From Theocolax elegans (lineage: Eukaryota; Arthropoda; Insecta; Hymenoptera; Cerocephalidae): a stretch of DNA of 64,000 bases. The notes under the pieces are model-generated. The model ran no database searches. It saw nothing but the letters and a program-made list of their open reading frames with translations, and was not told where the DNA came from. Below, piece after piece: positions 1 through 11,396 of this stretch. The DNA lies in assembly GCA_026168455.1 (NCBI GenBank), contig CM047427.1:46478558-46542557 (forward strand), written 5' to 3'. Position 1 is the stretch's first letter. Every line of letters begins with the position of its first letter. The position numbers and the translations under genes are program-made.

Positions 1-229
1 GAAACAAACTGCACTTTACACGAGGGTTTGGCAGTTCTGCCATCCTGTAAATTCACATAAATAAAGCTTTGCCACACGCTGCCTCATTAAGCTCAACGGA
101 GGGTCACCACGCCTATCAATCGTCGAGAGTACGGGAGAAACGATTTAGTCCCTCCGAGCCACGAGACATCTAATCCCATCTCAAACTTACGAACTGCGTA
201 AAGTCCGAAGGATTGACCAGTACGTTACA
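1..229 (+). repeat. 3' end of 5' LTR of copy A
   Basis: Ends in the CA of gttaca just before the primer binding site. It contains a polyadenylation signal aataaa at 60-65, matching 4495-4500 in the 3' LTR. About 2055 bases of this LTR should lie to the left of the window if it is full length. Confidence 0.85.
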
Positions 230-230
230 T

Positions 231-248
231 TGGTGACAGCGGAGGTGG
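231..248 (+). other. Primer binding site of copy A
   Basis: tggtgacagcgg follows the LTR after one spacer base. It begins with TGG (complement of CCA) and looks complementary to the 3' end of a tRNA-Leu-like molecule. Compared with the B/C family it carries two extra bases (ag) before gtgggat. The tRNA identity is inferred. Confidence 0.6.
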
Positions 249-281
249 GATTTTTCGTCTGAAAAAAAAATACAGAAACAA

Positions 282-283
282 GG
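282..283 (+). other. Exon-exon junction: leader joined to env
   Basis: The leader ends acagaaacaag (to 282) and is followed directly by gatgacc. In the unspliced family A leader at 15735 (- strand) the same acagaaacaag is followed by gtaaatg, a good 5' splice site. In copy E, gatgacc is preceded by cctttgtgcag, a good 3' splice site (20342). Copy A therefore shows the exact product of removing a GT-AG intron that spans gag and pol. Confidence 0.9.
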
Positions 284-2245
284 ATGACCACTGCGGCCAC
301 TCTTATTAGGCTACTTATGGCACTGCAGCTGAGCATCATCTCTAACGCCATCACAACGTACGACTGCAAAACAACTCATCCCAATATAACAGTTATTTCA
401 CTGACGAAGGTGGACGACTGTGACATGACTAACCTAAAACCAAAAATCGAAACAAAATATTTACAACTTTTGCAACGGACCGAATTTATGACAACCCAAA
501 CAGAACAATGTCTTGTAAAGGTCGAACAGAGCATCAAGTATTGTGGCATGCACTCACGTGTCTCAGACGTGAAAGGAGGCGAATCGACGTTTATTCTACC
601 GATTTCAAGGGAAGCATGTCACGATTTATTAAAATACGGACAACTAAAATACGGACAGACTCTCTTAGGCAATTTGGTAGCAAATAACACTAATAGGCGA
701 ACCATTACTGTGGCTGGAAATGTCGACCTCGAGGGTAACTGTAAAGGCACGACGTACGTGAGTAACAATTACGAATACTCTGATGTGGTTGTCACCGCCA
801 AATTGGAAATCCGAGCAGACTTAGTGACTGGCACCGTGAACAGGGAACAGGACGTTATCCTATTGCCTTCAGGAACCCGGTGTAGATTCTCTAAAACATT
901 TTGCATCGACGCTGACGAAAAATATGTATTTTGGAACTATATACCCAGAACTTCTTGTAAATTTGACGAGTACGCTATTCTTTACGAAGGACCAGGAATA
1001 AAAATCGACGATCCAGAAGGGAAGTCCCTAACCATGTACTTTAGTAATTCTACCGGAGAGACAGGATTCGGCTTGGCGAGAACGGAGGAGATAGACATTT
1101 GCGGGTATCGACTTATCAAAACCGACCAAACGAAATTGTACATTTTCGAAACGACGCCACACAGATCGTTCACGTCCATACGGAAACTAAACATACCCGA
1201 CGTTTCCCTAGGGTTATATTTTAACAGCAAAATAGGAAACATAGGACGTCACATTGAGATGGAAACTAAATCACTATACATGGAGACGGTAATCAACAAG
1301 TGTAAACTCGAAAAAATGATAATAGAAAACGCCCTAGCGACAGTCTACGACAATCCGGACGATTTCGCGCTCAACATCATGAAAGCACCAGGGTATCTAG
1401 CCATTCCAGCGGGAGAAGCCGCATACATTGTGCATTGCAAAGCCATTACATGCAAAGTGAGACAGACTGACAAATGCTACTACGACATACCGGTTGACTG
1501 TGGAGGACAAGAATTATTTGCCAAACCCAAATCTAGAATACTGACTAAGATAGGATCTTACCGCGATTGTAACGCATTGCTACCGACTTTATTTGAAGTA
1601 GAAGGTCAGTGGTATAAAAGTATAAAAGGAATTCATGAAGTCACACAGCCTCAAATTCTAAAACCAGCAAAGACCTTATCTTGGAAAACTACGGACTTAG
1701 AAAAGATCATGAACGCCGGAATTTATACACAGGACGACATTGACTCGCTACACAAACATTCCATTTTTCCAGCAGAGAAGGGACCTATCCTCGAAAGTAT
1801 AGCTAGGAGATTGAATGATAACACGGCAGGACAACGTTCCATCAATTACAGGAATCTCTTAACACCCGAAGAATTAGAGAACATGACCCAATCTACTCTA
1901 GCGAAATATTGGAATAAATTTCAGAAATTCGGGCAAATATCGGCCGGAATACTGATGATCATATTTCTAATACAAACTATAAAATTACTATTTGATACGT
2001 TCATACGGGGATATGCTATATACAAAGTGTTCGGATGGAGTACACGATTATTTGGAGCGATATTCGGGTCGTTGACTCACCTATTCCTGAACCTGTCAAG
2101 AACAACTCCACGCAGTACGGACGATACTGTAGACACACCAACCAGTCACGATACGGATGGACGACGTGTACGGAAAAATGACTCACTACATGACCTCGAA
2201 CTACGATTACTACGACCAAACGCTACAAACGTTACTCGACGATAA
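284..2245 (+). CDS. env: Envelope glycoprotein of copy A (653 aa, intact)
   Basis: Type I membrane glycoprotein ORF with no breaks. Residues 1-22 form a hydrophobic signal peptide, followed by an ectodomain rich in cysteine and N-glycosylation sites (NITV, NNT, NST). A membrane anchor begins near residue 552 (ISAGILMIIFLIQ) and a tail of about 80 residues follows, containing a second hydrophobic patch near 580-605. Motifs YDC near the N-terminus, YCGMHS, and cysteine-centred blocks are shared with the env of copies B and C. It differs from the env of copy E at only about five residues. The start is the ATG directly after the splice joint. The cysteine pattern resembles chuvirus-type glycoproteins captured by insect LTR elements; this is recognition, not a search. 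In this copy env is the only gene and would be expressed from the 5' LTR without splicing. Confidence 0.85.
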   Translation: MTTAATLIRLLMALQLSIISNAITTYDCKTTHPNITVISLTKVDDCDMTNLKPKIETKYLQLLQRTEFMTTQTEQCLVKVEQSIKYCGMHSRVSDVKGGESTFILPISREACHDLLKYGQLKYGQTLLGNLVANNTNRRTITVAGNVDLEGNCKGTTYVSNNYEYSDVVVTAKLEIRADLVTGTVNREQDVILLPSGTRCRFSKTFCIDADEKYVFWNYIPRTSCKFDEYAILYEGPGIKIDDPEGKSLTMYFSNSTGETGFGLARTEEIDICGYRLIKTDQTKLYIFETTPHRSFTSIRKLNIPDVSLGLYFNSKIGNIGRHIEMETKSLYMETVINKCKLEKMIIENALATVYDNPDDFALNIMKAPGYLAIPAGEAAYIVHCKAITCKVRQTDKCYYDIPVDCGGQELFAKPKSRILTKIGSYRDCNALLPTLFEVEGQWYKSIKGIHEVTQPQILKPAKTLSWKTTDLEKIMNAGIYTQDDIDSLHKHSIFPAEKGPILESIARRLNDNTAGQRSINYRNLLTPEELENMTQSTLAKYWNKFQKFGQISAGILMIIFLIQTIKLLFDTFIRGYAIYKVFGWSTRLFGAIFGSLTHLFLNLSRTTPRSTDDTVDTPTSHDTDGRRVRKNDSLHDLELRLLRPNATNVTRR

Positions 2246-2369
2246 ACTAGACAAAGACTGTACGGGGTAACAAGAAGGAAAATATGAAAAAAAAGAAACA
2301 GAAAAATTTATGGCGAGCCTCGCCTTGGAGAGCAATCGCGACACTCTACGTGTGCCGCGCTTGTTACTT

Positions 2370-2380
2370 AAGGGTGGGGG
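2370..2380 (+). other. Polypurine tract of copy A
   Basis: aagggtggggg lies directly before the LTR start TGTTACG. The same tract precedes the LTR of copy E (18243-18253 on the other strand). It is the expected primer for plus-strand DNA synthesis. Confidence 0.8.
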
Positions 2381-4664
2381 TGTTACGATATGAGGCTCAG
2401 CTCGCAGAATTTGCGACCTTACTATGTTGTTCTTATTGTATAACTAAGAAATATAAACGATCTAACTTAATTGTTAATTACATACTATTGTTATTTTAAG
2501 TACAATATTATTTCAATAAATGTTAAACACTTTTATCTGCGTAGGCGAATAGATGGCAGTATGTAGATCTTAAGCGACTAATATGAAATCGGTCTCAGAT
2601 GCATATCTTGAATGCTGTAGGAGTGGGAGTGACTTGGGTCCACACACCAAACATCGACCTGTCGAGCACTTCTATTCTCAATAACGACCATGGAATATAC
2701 CGCCTAAACCGATATTTATTATTATTTTTATTATTGTATGACTACTCATATATACATATATAAATATCAATTCAAGCACTGTGACGTAACTGTACGCTAC
2801 TATTGGAGTTTACTAGACAACGACGACAGATATCAAAATTTTGATAAGAGCCCCACCCCCCCTAAAATTCATCGTTCTATACGATATGCATATTTGTTCC
2901 CACCTATACCATCCATTGTCACTATAGTTAACACATATTCGTATATACAGTATACTAATGTATGTTCACCCTCGCGGTGGTTGGATAAATGATCAAAATT
3001 CTAGATCGCCCACTACAGAGACGAGCCACGCACGTCCGCAGATGAGGTTGGCCCTGCTACGCAAACGTCCCAACACCAATAATAGTCGATACACCGACCA
3101 TTTCTGGCAGATGAGAGTTCTATCAACGTTGATCGAGTGATACGTAACTAAACGAGGCGGCTGCCGGTAAATGTTACCAGAGGGAGACGATAAGCTGCCG
3201 ACGACCATCAACATGCGACAGTCGGTAGTATATTACCCACCATCGATAAGGAGTGAAACTGTCTTACCGACATACGGCAAATCTTCCCGAAACAATTTCT
3301 CGATCATGAATAGCGTCGACTGGTACCATCTGAAGACTCTTACAACGCAATTGTTTATTTATAATTTTGTTTAAACATATAAAGGGACAAGAACTATATG
3401 AATATTATTGTATTACACGTATTGCACCAATCGCAAGAAAAACCAGCGTTACTTATATACATACTTTTTATACTAATATACGCATGCTTATTATAGATGA
3501 ATGTAATGTTACCATTTAAAATTATTATAAATAAGAAAGGAATATTTCTAATCACAGGAAACATCAGCAAACAACACCGCGAAACACAAAAACGTCTCTA
3601 TTTCGAAATTTAACTTAAGCGATCGACTCGAAATTTCATATACAACAGACTTTTGTAATAAAGATCCTTTTCCCCTCCCGATAATCAATAATATATTAAC
3701 GAATATTGTAAAACCAACGAACATAGAACATTCTAGAAGCATATAGAGTAATTATACGACGTAGAAGCCAACGGAATAAATATCATGTATCCTTATAACA
3801 TCCGGTGTTAGATATCGTCGCCAGTTACGATATTTTCGCGTAGAGTTTAAGTCAGCGTTTTCGCGCTTGACAACAACGGACCAATAAAAAGAGACCAACG
3901 CTTCTAGAACCTTCTATGTATCGTCACGCGCGACCAATCAGACTGAACTATCCCCGCCACGATGCTACTCACGAGCGCAGTGTGCTCGTCGACTCCCGCC
4001 AGTGCTCAGACTGCCTTGATACCAAACGGACGTGCAATCGCGCCACTCCGATAATCTTCGAACAGTCTTCTTCTATTAAGATACAAAGTATATTCTAATT
4101 TATACCGATAGTAAGCGGACGCGTTTTAATTACCGTTCCAGTCAATATTTCATTGTTAGTATCGCTTAATTATACTGATATATATTCGTACGTGCACGAG
4201 CACCCGCGACATAACGCGAAGAGTGTACACTAAAAATAAATAAATAATCGTACCACTTTATCAGGTTAAAGTTGATTATCGAGTTATTTATTTCTTTACT
4301 AATCTTTCCTTATATACGTAGAAGGAACTAAGTATTAATAAAGGTATAACGTCGAGGTAAAGTATATAATTTAAAGGCACGAAAAGTAAATATACGTCGG
4401 ATCATCGAGGAGGACCAGGCTTTCCAATCACGAGAGAAACAAACTGCACTTTACACGAGGGTTTGGCAGTTCTGCCATCCTGTAAATTCACATAAATAAA
4501 GCTTTGCCACACGCTGCCTCATTAAGCTCAACGGAGGGTCACCACGCCTATCAATCGTCGAGAGTACGGGAGAAACGATTTAGTCCCTCCGAGCCACGAG
4601 ACATCTAATCCCATCTCAAACTTACGAACTGCGTAAAGTCCGAAGGATTGACCAGTACGTTACA
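2381..4664 (+). repeat. 3' LTR of copy A, 2284 bp, family A
   Basis: Starts TGTTACGATATG and ends ACGTTACA. The same 2284-bp length is found in the solo LTR at 51853-54136. It is long for a Gypsy LTR. A polyadenylation signal aataaa lies at 4495-4500, about 165 bases from the end. No convincing protein is encoded; short ORFs across it are scattered and not kept in frame between copies. Confidence 0.9.
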
Positions 4665-5521
4665 TTAGGTTGTTCGGTTTTTATCATTTTATAGCCGCAA
4701 ATTGTATGTTCTCCCTCATTGGAGAGAGCAAATTTAACTCCTAAGGTGTCGTTAGCGTAATAAATTTCTGGGGCCTGTATATTATTGTCACTAGCTTTTG
4801 TTACTAAACCTTCATATAAAATTACGTAACGATCAAAGTTACATTCCTGTGAATGTAACATAGTCCAAAAAGTGAAATCTTCCGTGTGATCAATGCAACG
4901 ACCTTCTGTGTATTTACATTTAGTGCCAGATCTGAGCGTAAGCTCGTTTCGATCTTTATTTACGGTAGCCGTAAATGACTGTATAGTGATCTCGAGTTTA
5001 GCTGTGACTACTACATTCTTATAGATTTGTCCGTCCGAGATGTAAACCTTGCCTTCGCAATTGCCATCCGAATCTACGTATCCGGATAAAATTATATTTC
5101 TGCGATTTGTTGCGTTTGCTACTAATTTTTCAACCACGATTTCTCCAAATTTAAATTGTCCGTATTTATGTATATCTTTACAGGCTTCACTCGATACATA
5201 CTGCATATAGGTGGAATCACCACCTTTTACTAAACTACTATGTGAATTCATCCCGCAATGTCGTATTGTTTTTTCGACTTTTACTTTACATTGTTCAACA
5301 AATATTGGCGCATATTCGGTATATTGTAATAATTGTACATATTTTGATTCTAGTGTTGGTGTGAGGTCTTTAAAATCGCATTCACCTACTTTTAACAGAG
5401 ACACAGTCGTGACGTTGGGTGTTGATGAGGTGCCGCAGTTGTAGCCGACGAGTGCCTCGATGTTTGATAGGTGAAGCAGTACGGTGTTGATGATGAGTAG
5501 TGCGGTGACGAGATTCATCAT
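4665..5521 (-). pseudogene. env: env of copy B, first ~285 codons, cut by copy A
   Basis: The first 285 or so residues match the env of copy C almost residue for residue: signal peptide, YNC start of the ectodomain, YCGMNSH motif and the cysteine blocks up to CGYKMIKTEQPN. At 4665 the frame runs into the LTR of copy A and stops after about 14 foreign residues at 4622. The membrane anchor is absent. The start lies just downstream of the pol stop, as in copy C. The break is an insertion. Confidence 0.85.
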
Positions 5522-5539
5522 GAACGTAGTGATCTGCAG

Positions 5540-8500
5540 TTATTCGTCGATGGAGGTTCCTGTAACATGAGAAGAGGAGTGATCAATTTCACTCTGTCTT
5601 CTAAGTCGCGTTAAACGCAATTTGTTCGCATGTACAATACGAGTTTTATTATTCTTATAACTTATTTCTATATTAACGCCATTATCGAAAATTCTTAATA
5701 TTTTATATGGTCCCATATATTCAGGGATAAACGGATTTGTTTTTGGTTCTTGTAAAAGTAGAACCGTATCTCCGACTTTGAACAAACACGGATTTACTTT
5801 CTGATCATAATATTCTTTCGATTTTTCTTTCGAACGAACTAGATTGTCGCGGGCTAATTGTTGTATTTCGCTAAGTTTTTCATGCAATTGGGTAATGTAG
5901 TCTAAATAAGTGCCTTCTAGATGATCTTCGGCTGTGATATTAGCAGATGGTACGCGCGCAATCTTACCGAATATAAGTTCGAATGGTGTAAAGTGAGTTC
6001 CCTCGTGTACGCTCGTGTTATACGCAAAAGTGGCGCATGATAGCCATTCGTCCCACAATCGTTGATTATTTAAATAACATTTTAGATATTGCTTGATTAC
6101 GTGATGCATTCTTTCAATTGAGCCATTAGATTGAGGCCTGTATGCCGTGGTAGTAATGTTTTTAATTTTACAGATTTTCGAAACGTTACGTATTAAACTA
6201 CTTGTAAAATTTTTTCCTTGGTCAGTAAGAATTATTTTTGGAGAACCGAATATGAAAACAAGATTGTGTAATAAAGCTGTAGCAATATCCATAGATGTAG
6301 CATTTTGTAATGCTACCGTTATGATGTATTTTGTTAGTAGACATTGCATTGTCAGTATGTAGGTGTTACCTTTAGGTGTTGTAGGTAAAGGTCCAACGAT
6401 GTCGAGACTGATTTTGTCGAAACTCGATCCTGGAGTGTCAGTGATCACTAGTGGTTGTTTTACTTTCTTGCGCACTAGCTTGTTCAATTGACACACTCGG
6501 CACTTAGATACCACTTCTTGAACTTGTGCTTTCAATCCGGACCAAAAGAAATCTTGGCGAATTCCCTTATAAGTTTTTGCTACGCCTTTGTGTCCGTTGA
6601 TTGGTGAAGTGTGTGTATCGATGATCAATTGTTCTCGTAGGCCGGGATCTGGTATTTTTACTAAGTGTCGACAAATTATAATTTTGACTGGAGTTTCTTT
6701 AAACACGTCTCGTAGAATGTTAAGTATCTGATTGCGTTTCATTTACGTTGGCGGGTTCGTTTGAATCGATATCGCTGTTTACGTTGACTAAACGTTCGTC
6801 ATCTTCGTTACCGATTTTGTTTACTTGGTCATGAGTCGGTGTGGAAATGTTTTTGTTAAACTCTTCGTTATCGGTTAGGTTTGCAGATTGCCGTGTTCGA
6901 TTTCGCGGAGTAAATATTTCGTCAGTATCAGATGTTAATGTAAATACGTTACTCATTTCTTGTGTTGGCGGGTTTCTAGATAACGCGTCGGCTACGACGT
7001 TTGTTTTACCCGGAATATAAACTATTTTATATTCGAATTCTCTGAGCTTAAAATAAAATCTTTTCAATCTTGAAGTTGGTTCTTTAATGTTGTGTAACCA
7101 AATTAAAGGCTTATGATCAGTATAAAAGGTAAATGTACGACCGAAAAGACAATGTCTAAATTGAAAGGCCGCATCAAGCATCGCGAGTAATTCTTTCTAT
7201 ATTACAGCATATCGAGTTTCAGCGCTTTTTAAGAGTCTTGAATAAAATGCTACAGGGAGATCGGAACCGTTTCTTTTTTGGCTAAGAACTGCGCCGATCG
7301 CATATTGCGATGCGTCGGTAGTGACATGAAATTCGAGTGAAAAATCGGGATGTTGGAGAATTGGAGCTTTGCACAACTTTTGAGATAATTGTTTGAAGGC
7401 CTTTTGTTGTTCTTCTTTCCAATTAAAGATACTTTCATTTTTTAGCAAATCAGTAAGCGGTTTGGCGATTTTTGCATAATTAGGTGTAAATTTTCTATAA
7501 TATCCCGTTAGTCCAAGGAACTGCTTAATATTTTTCTTCTCTTTCGGTAAAGGGAAGTTTTCAACAGAATTAATTTTTCTAGGATCAGGTTTTACGCCGT
7601 TTGCTGATATGCTATGACCAAGGTATACGACTTCGGTTCGGTAAAATTGACATTTTTCCGCTTGTAACTTCATGCCTGCGTCGCGTAATCTTTGAACTAC
7701 CACTTCCAATTTTTTATCGTGCTCTTCCAAGGTTTTAGCAAAGATGATGCAATCATCAGCAAATACAAAAATTGAGTTACCTTGTAAGCCTTTGAAGAGA
7801 GCATCCATTAAAGACTGGAAGGTGGCAGGCGCGTTTTTCAGCCCGAAAGGCATTCGTTTGAATTGATAGTGACCATAAGGGGTAGAAAAAGCGGTATATT
7901 TACGATCTTGTTTACGCATATTTATTTGGTGAAATCCCGAAGCGAGATCGAGACAAGAAAAATATTTATTTCCGCCTAGACTATCGAGAATATCATTAAT
8001 ATTTGGTAAAGGATAAGCGTTACTGATTGTTTTTTCATTTATACATCTGTAATCGATGACTAAGCGCCATTTCTTCTCTCCCTGTGGACCATCCTTTTTG
8101 GGAACGATCCACAAGGGGCTAGAATACGCGCTATCTGAAGGCTCTATTATTCCTTATTCGATCAGCTTCGAGATTTGTACATTAACTTCTTCTTTTAAAA
8201 TTTGTGGCAATCGGTATTGTTTAGCTACTACTGGTATATCGTCTATTAAATCAATACGATGTTCGGTCATATTCGTAGCATGGAGTGTGTCTCCCGGTAG
8301 TAAGAAAACATCGTTATATTCTTCGCTTATTTTATTAATCCTTATATTAGTGTCAGAGTCGCATTTTTCGGTTTGTAAAATCTGACGCAGTTTATCAGAT
8401 CGCGTGATGTTCAAAGTGGGAGTTACTACCGCGTTATTCGATGTGTAACTAAATGTATAAATACAGTTCCCCATCATGGGAAGTTCGTGATCCGCGAGTA

Positions 8501-9691
8501 TTAGTTCTGCTTGTGCATCATTGTTTATATGTCCGTCGCTTGTCCAGTATGTTATGTGGGTCTCGTCGTCGTTAATCGCGTCTTCCTCAATGAGGATTTC
8601 ATTTATGTATTTATTGTTATACAGTTCATCGGCTAATAATTTAGTGTAGTCGGTCATTGTTAATGTCTCTGTTTGATCGTCGTCTGCGAATACTGATGGA
8701 TGATTTTGTTGTAAGAATTCGTATTCGGACGGAGAGAATGTAGGGGTATCGTCTATGCTTATTTCGTCATTGTTTAAAGTTCGTGTCGAGTTGGTAGTGT
8801 CAGTATGCGTATGTGTTTTTTCCGCATGTGTTGTTGACTTTTCCCTAGTTTTACTGATTTCGCGAGCCTTTATACTCTTTATTTTAGATATGCCGTGAGT
8901 TTTACTGAAGGTGACTGGGCATTCGCGGGATGGACGTACATCGTCGTCGCATTCGACCGGATTACTTTGCATCTTTTCTTTTGTCTTATCGTTCGCTAGG
9001 TAAACGCAGGATGGGGCATCGCTGGCTCCGCATTCGACTGGATTACTTTCATCTTCCGATATCGTTTGTATTTCGCTTGTGCATATGAGATCGTCATCGT
9101 TAACAATTGTAACTCGCGGTATTCGTATTATTACGTCATAATTATTGTCGTTTGTAACTGGCACTACGACCGAACCGTAAAAATTTGTAGTACGTACGCC
9201 TCCGATCCGTACGCCCTTAGCTATTGTCGTTGTTTTCACGTATCCTATTTTCATGTCTGTTCTAGTTTTTGCTACTATATGTCGTGTGGAAGAAGCGGGC
9301 AAGTTTATGACGATTTGTTCATCAAATGTAATTTGTGTATTTCTCGATTGAATGGTTTCTTTAACAAAATCTATTGTAACGAGGTTTTCGCGGAAAAATC
9401 TGGCTCCTAAAAGTGCAGGGGTGCGCAAGGGAAAGTTGTTTGGCATTACTATAAATTTCGCGTCAGCTTCGAATTTATCTAGTCTTAATGTGACCGATCC
9501 GAGTGATTCTAATGGCGTGTTTGATATTCCCGCTAAAAAGGGTCGATCATCTGCGTTGATTGCTATGTTGCTTTTCAGATATCCTACTTTTATGACATTT
9601 AACTGCGCGCCCGTGTCGATCATAGTTTCTACTTCATTACCGATTATATCCTTGCTAGAAAGAACGATTATAGGAATATCTAATAAACCAT
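5540..9691 (-). pseudogene. pol: pol of copy B: protease, RT, RNase H, integrase, broken
   Basis: Read on the minus strand: aspartic protease with DTGA near 9615; RT with FADD near 7760; RNase H with TDAS near 7310; the tether with its ALSRNPP motif; integrase with zinc-binding HHCC segment, DIVGPLP, TDQGKNFTS and NGSIERMHH; and a C-terminal GPYKIL segment. Breaks: stop codon at 8154-8156 (Gln in copy C), stop codon at 7197-7199 (Glu in copy C), and a deletion of about 427 bases at 6725-6728 relative to copy C, with 3-bp microhomology (tat), which removes the spacer between RNase H and integrase and shifts the frame. Pol lies in the -1 frame relative to gag, as expected for ribosomal frameshifting. 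The protein is not functional as read. Confidence 0.9.
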
Positions 9692-11130
9692 TTACTGCTG
9701 CGAAGTGGACGGTTTTACGTTCAGTGTGTTCATCGGGCGATTGAGGGAGTTTCGTGCGGGATTGCCCGTTTTGCCCGTCTCCCTGTGTCCGTTTCCCGAC
9801 GCGTAAATTTTAGCGCGGCACTCCTTTTCTTCGTGTCCGTTACGTTTACAGTAATTACATACCGTGGTGTCGTATTTCTTCCGTAGGCATTCGCGTTCAA
9901 AGTGACCAGGTTTACCGCAATAATTACAATTATTATGAAAATCTTTACTTTTAAAATAACGCTCGTCGTGTCCGGACGTTTGCAATAATTACAACAGCGA
10001 TCATTACTATTCCTTTGTTTGTTGTCAAAATTGTTTTCTGTGCGCATAATGTGTCTATTTTCCGTTCGTCTGTTATCAAAGTTTCGATGACGCTCGTCTC
10101 GGTTTTCGAATCGCGGAGGGGGTTCTCTGTTACGGTTCTGTCGCGGGCGTTCGTCGTAATTATTGTAAAGTCCGTATTTCTGTCTGTCTATTTCCATTCG
10201 TTTCTCCATTTTTAACGCGTCATCAAAGGCATCATTTAACGTATCATAATAATTTAACAGTCCTATTCTATAAGATGGCGGAAGGCCATAGCGAAATCCT
10301 TCGAGCATTTCGTGTTCAATCTTTCCTAGTTGATGACGATCCAACACCTCGAGTCTATCTTCATGCATTATCGCGTCGATCAAATTAATTTTAATTTCGT
10401 TCACTCTACCGATGAATTGTAGCATGTCTTCGTTGTGCCTTTTTGCCAACGTAGCAATCTGACCGCGATAATGATTCGAGGTATCATTTGTGGAGAACAC
10501 ATTTTTTAATCGCGTAAGCAGTTCGTCAATCGTCGCTAAATTAAAATCTTCCACTGCCGTATATGCATAATCGTGCAGTTTAGTATTTTTTATCAAATTC
10601 GCGACTTCCGCGTGAGTGTTAGGGGTCAATTGATTTTGTACTTTGCGACATGCTTTCACAAACTGAGCTAAGTTATTGCCCGTAAACATAGGGATACTAT
10701 TTAATAATTCGCGCATAATGATGGCGGACGTGGTATTTTCGCGCGGACGGTCTACTACTTTTGTTAACATTTCTGTAAACATCTTCATTAATTCGCTGTC
10801 ATTCTGGTCGGCGGATGGACGGTGTACGTCGTTTTGTTCGGTTTCAAAAGGATTACTTGTACGTTCGTTCTGACTATCATTCATCCCGCTATCTTTACGT
10901 GTTTGCATACCGTTTAGTCTTTCTTGTAATTCCAAATTTCGCCGTCTTTCCTCGGCAATTTTGTTCGCGCACTCTTCGGTCATTTGTTGGTAACGCGCTT
11001 CTAATTCGGCCTTTTGATTTTCGAGTGCAATCTCACTTTGTTTAAGTCTGTTAGCGCGTCGTTCCATCTCTTCCCGAAGTAATTCGAGTTCGCCCGTGTT
11101 TAAATCAGTCATGCTTCGTGTGATTGGCAT
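9692..11130 (-). pseudogene. gag: gag of copy B, one-base frameshift in the zinc knuckles
   Basis: Structural protein of the element. The N-terminal 85 residues are charged and heptad-like (coiled coil), followed by the capsid region, then an Arg/Asn-rich segment and three CCHC knuckles. Compared with the intact gag of copy C, one base is missing near 9974 inside the first knuckle (CNYCKRP then loss of frame). The reading frame changes to another frame and the original continues only in the ORF at 9692-9985. Otherwise the copies are nearly identical. Confidence 0.88.
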
Positions 11131-11372
11131 TATGATGAATGCAAAGAGATTTTATTTTAAGAATCGATTTATTAAATATTTCGAATTTATCACTTCCCGT
11201 TCGACCATTAACACTGGTATATTGCAAAATATCGCGAAAAAATTGTTTTATACTTGAATGATAAATATATTCAATCTTCCATTTACAAAAAAAATGATAT
11301 ATATATATATTCAAAAATATACGTATGTGTTCGTCTATATATATGTATATTATTTATTTTTTTTTTTTTTCG
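11131..11372 (-). other. Leader of copy B between PBS and gag
   Basis: AT-rich untranslated leader containing short TA runs (11295-11350) and a poly-T run. The same sequence with small length changes lies at 57173-57429 in copy C. A splice donor for env is expected here, but none can be chosen with confidence. Confidence 0.6.
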
Positions 11373-11391
11373 TATCCCACCGCTGTCACCA
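11373..11391 (-). other. Primer binding site of copy B
   Basis: On the minus strand it reads tggtgacagcggtgggata, five bases after the LTR end. The match to the 3' end of a tRNA-Leu-like molecule is longer and cleaner than in family A. Confidence 0.7.
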
Positions 11392-11396
11392 AAAAA

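Larger units (their letters stand above)
1..4664 (+). mobile_element. Copy A: env-only LTR provirus of a Gypsy-type element, left end cut by window
   Basis: Order on the + strand: 3' end of the 5' LTR (1-229), primer binding site (231-248), short leader, env (284-2245), polypurine tract (2370-2380), complete 3' LTR (2381-4664). There is no gag or pol. Bases 1-229 read the same as 4436-4664, including variants not seen in the other LTR copies here, so the two LTRs belong to one insertion and it is young. The element lies inside the env gene of copy B. The right flank starts ttag, and the uninterrupted sequence around 47182 shows attaggttg at the same place, so a 4-bp ttag duplication is expected at the left end outside the window. 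The leader-env joint matches a spliced message. Confidence 0.85.

Noticed and set aside
1..2245. Copy A as an ordinary internal deletion of gag-pol
   Set aside because: The joint coincides base for base with a donor and an acceptor that obey GT-AG, seen in two other copies; a random deletion would rarely do this.
2284..2499. 71-codon ORF after env in copy A
   Set aside because: It crosses the polypurine tract and LTR start, has no counterpart open in copy E, and shows no known domain.
9066..9410. Plus-strand ORFs opposite pol and gag in copies B and C
   Set aside because: Shadows of the real minus-strand genes; present only because codon use leaves the opposite frame open.
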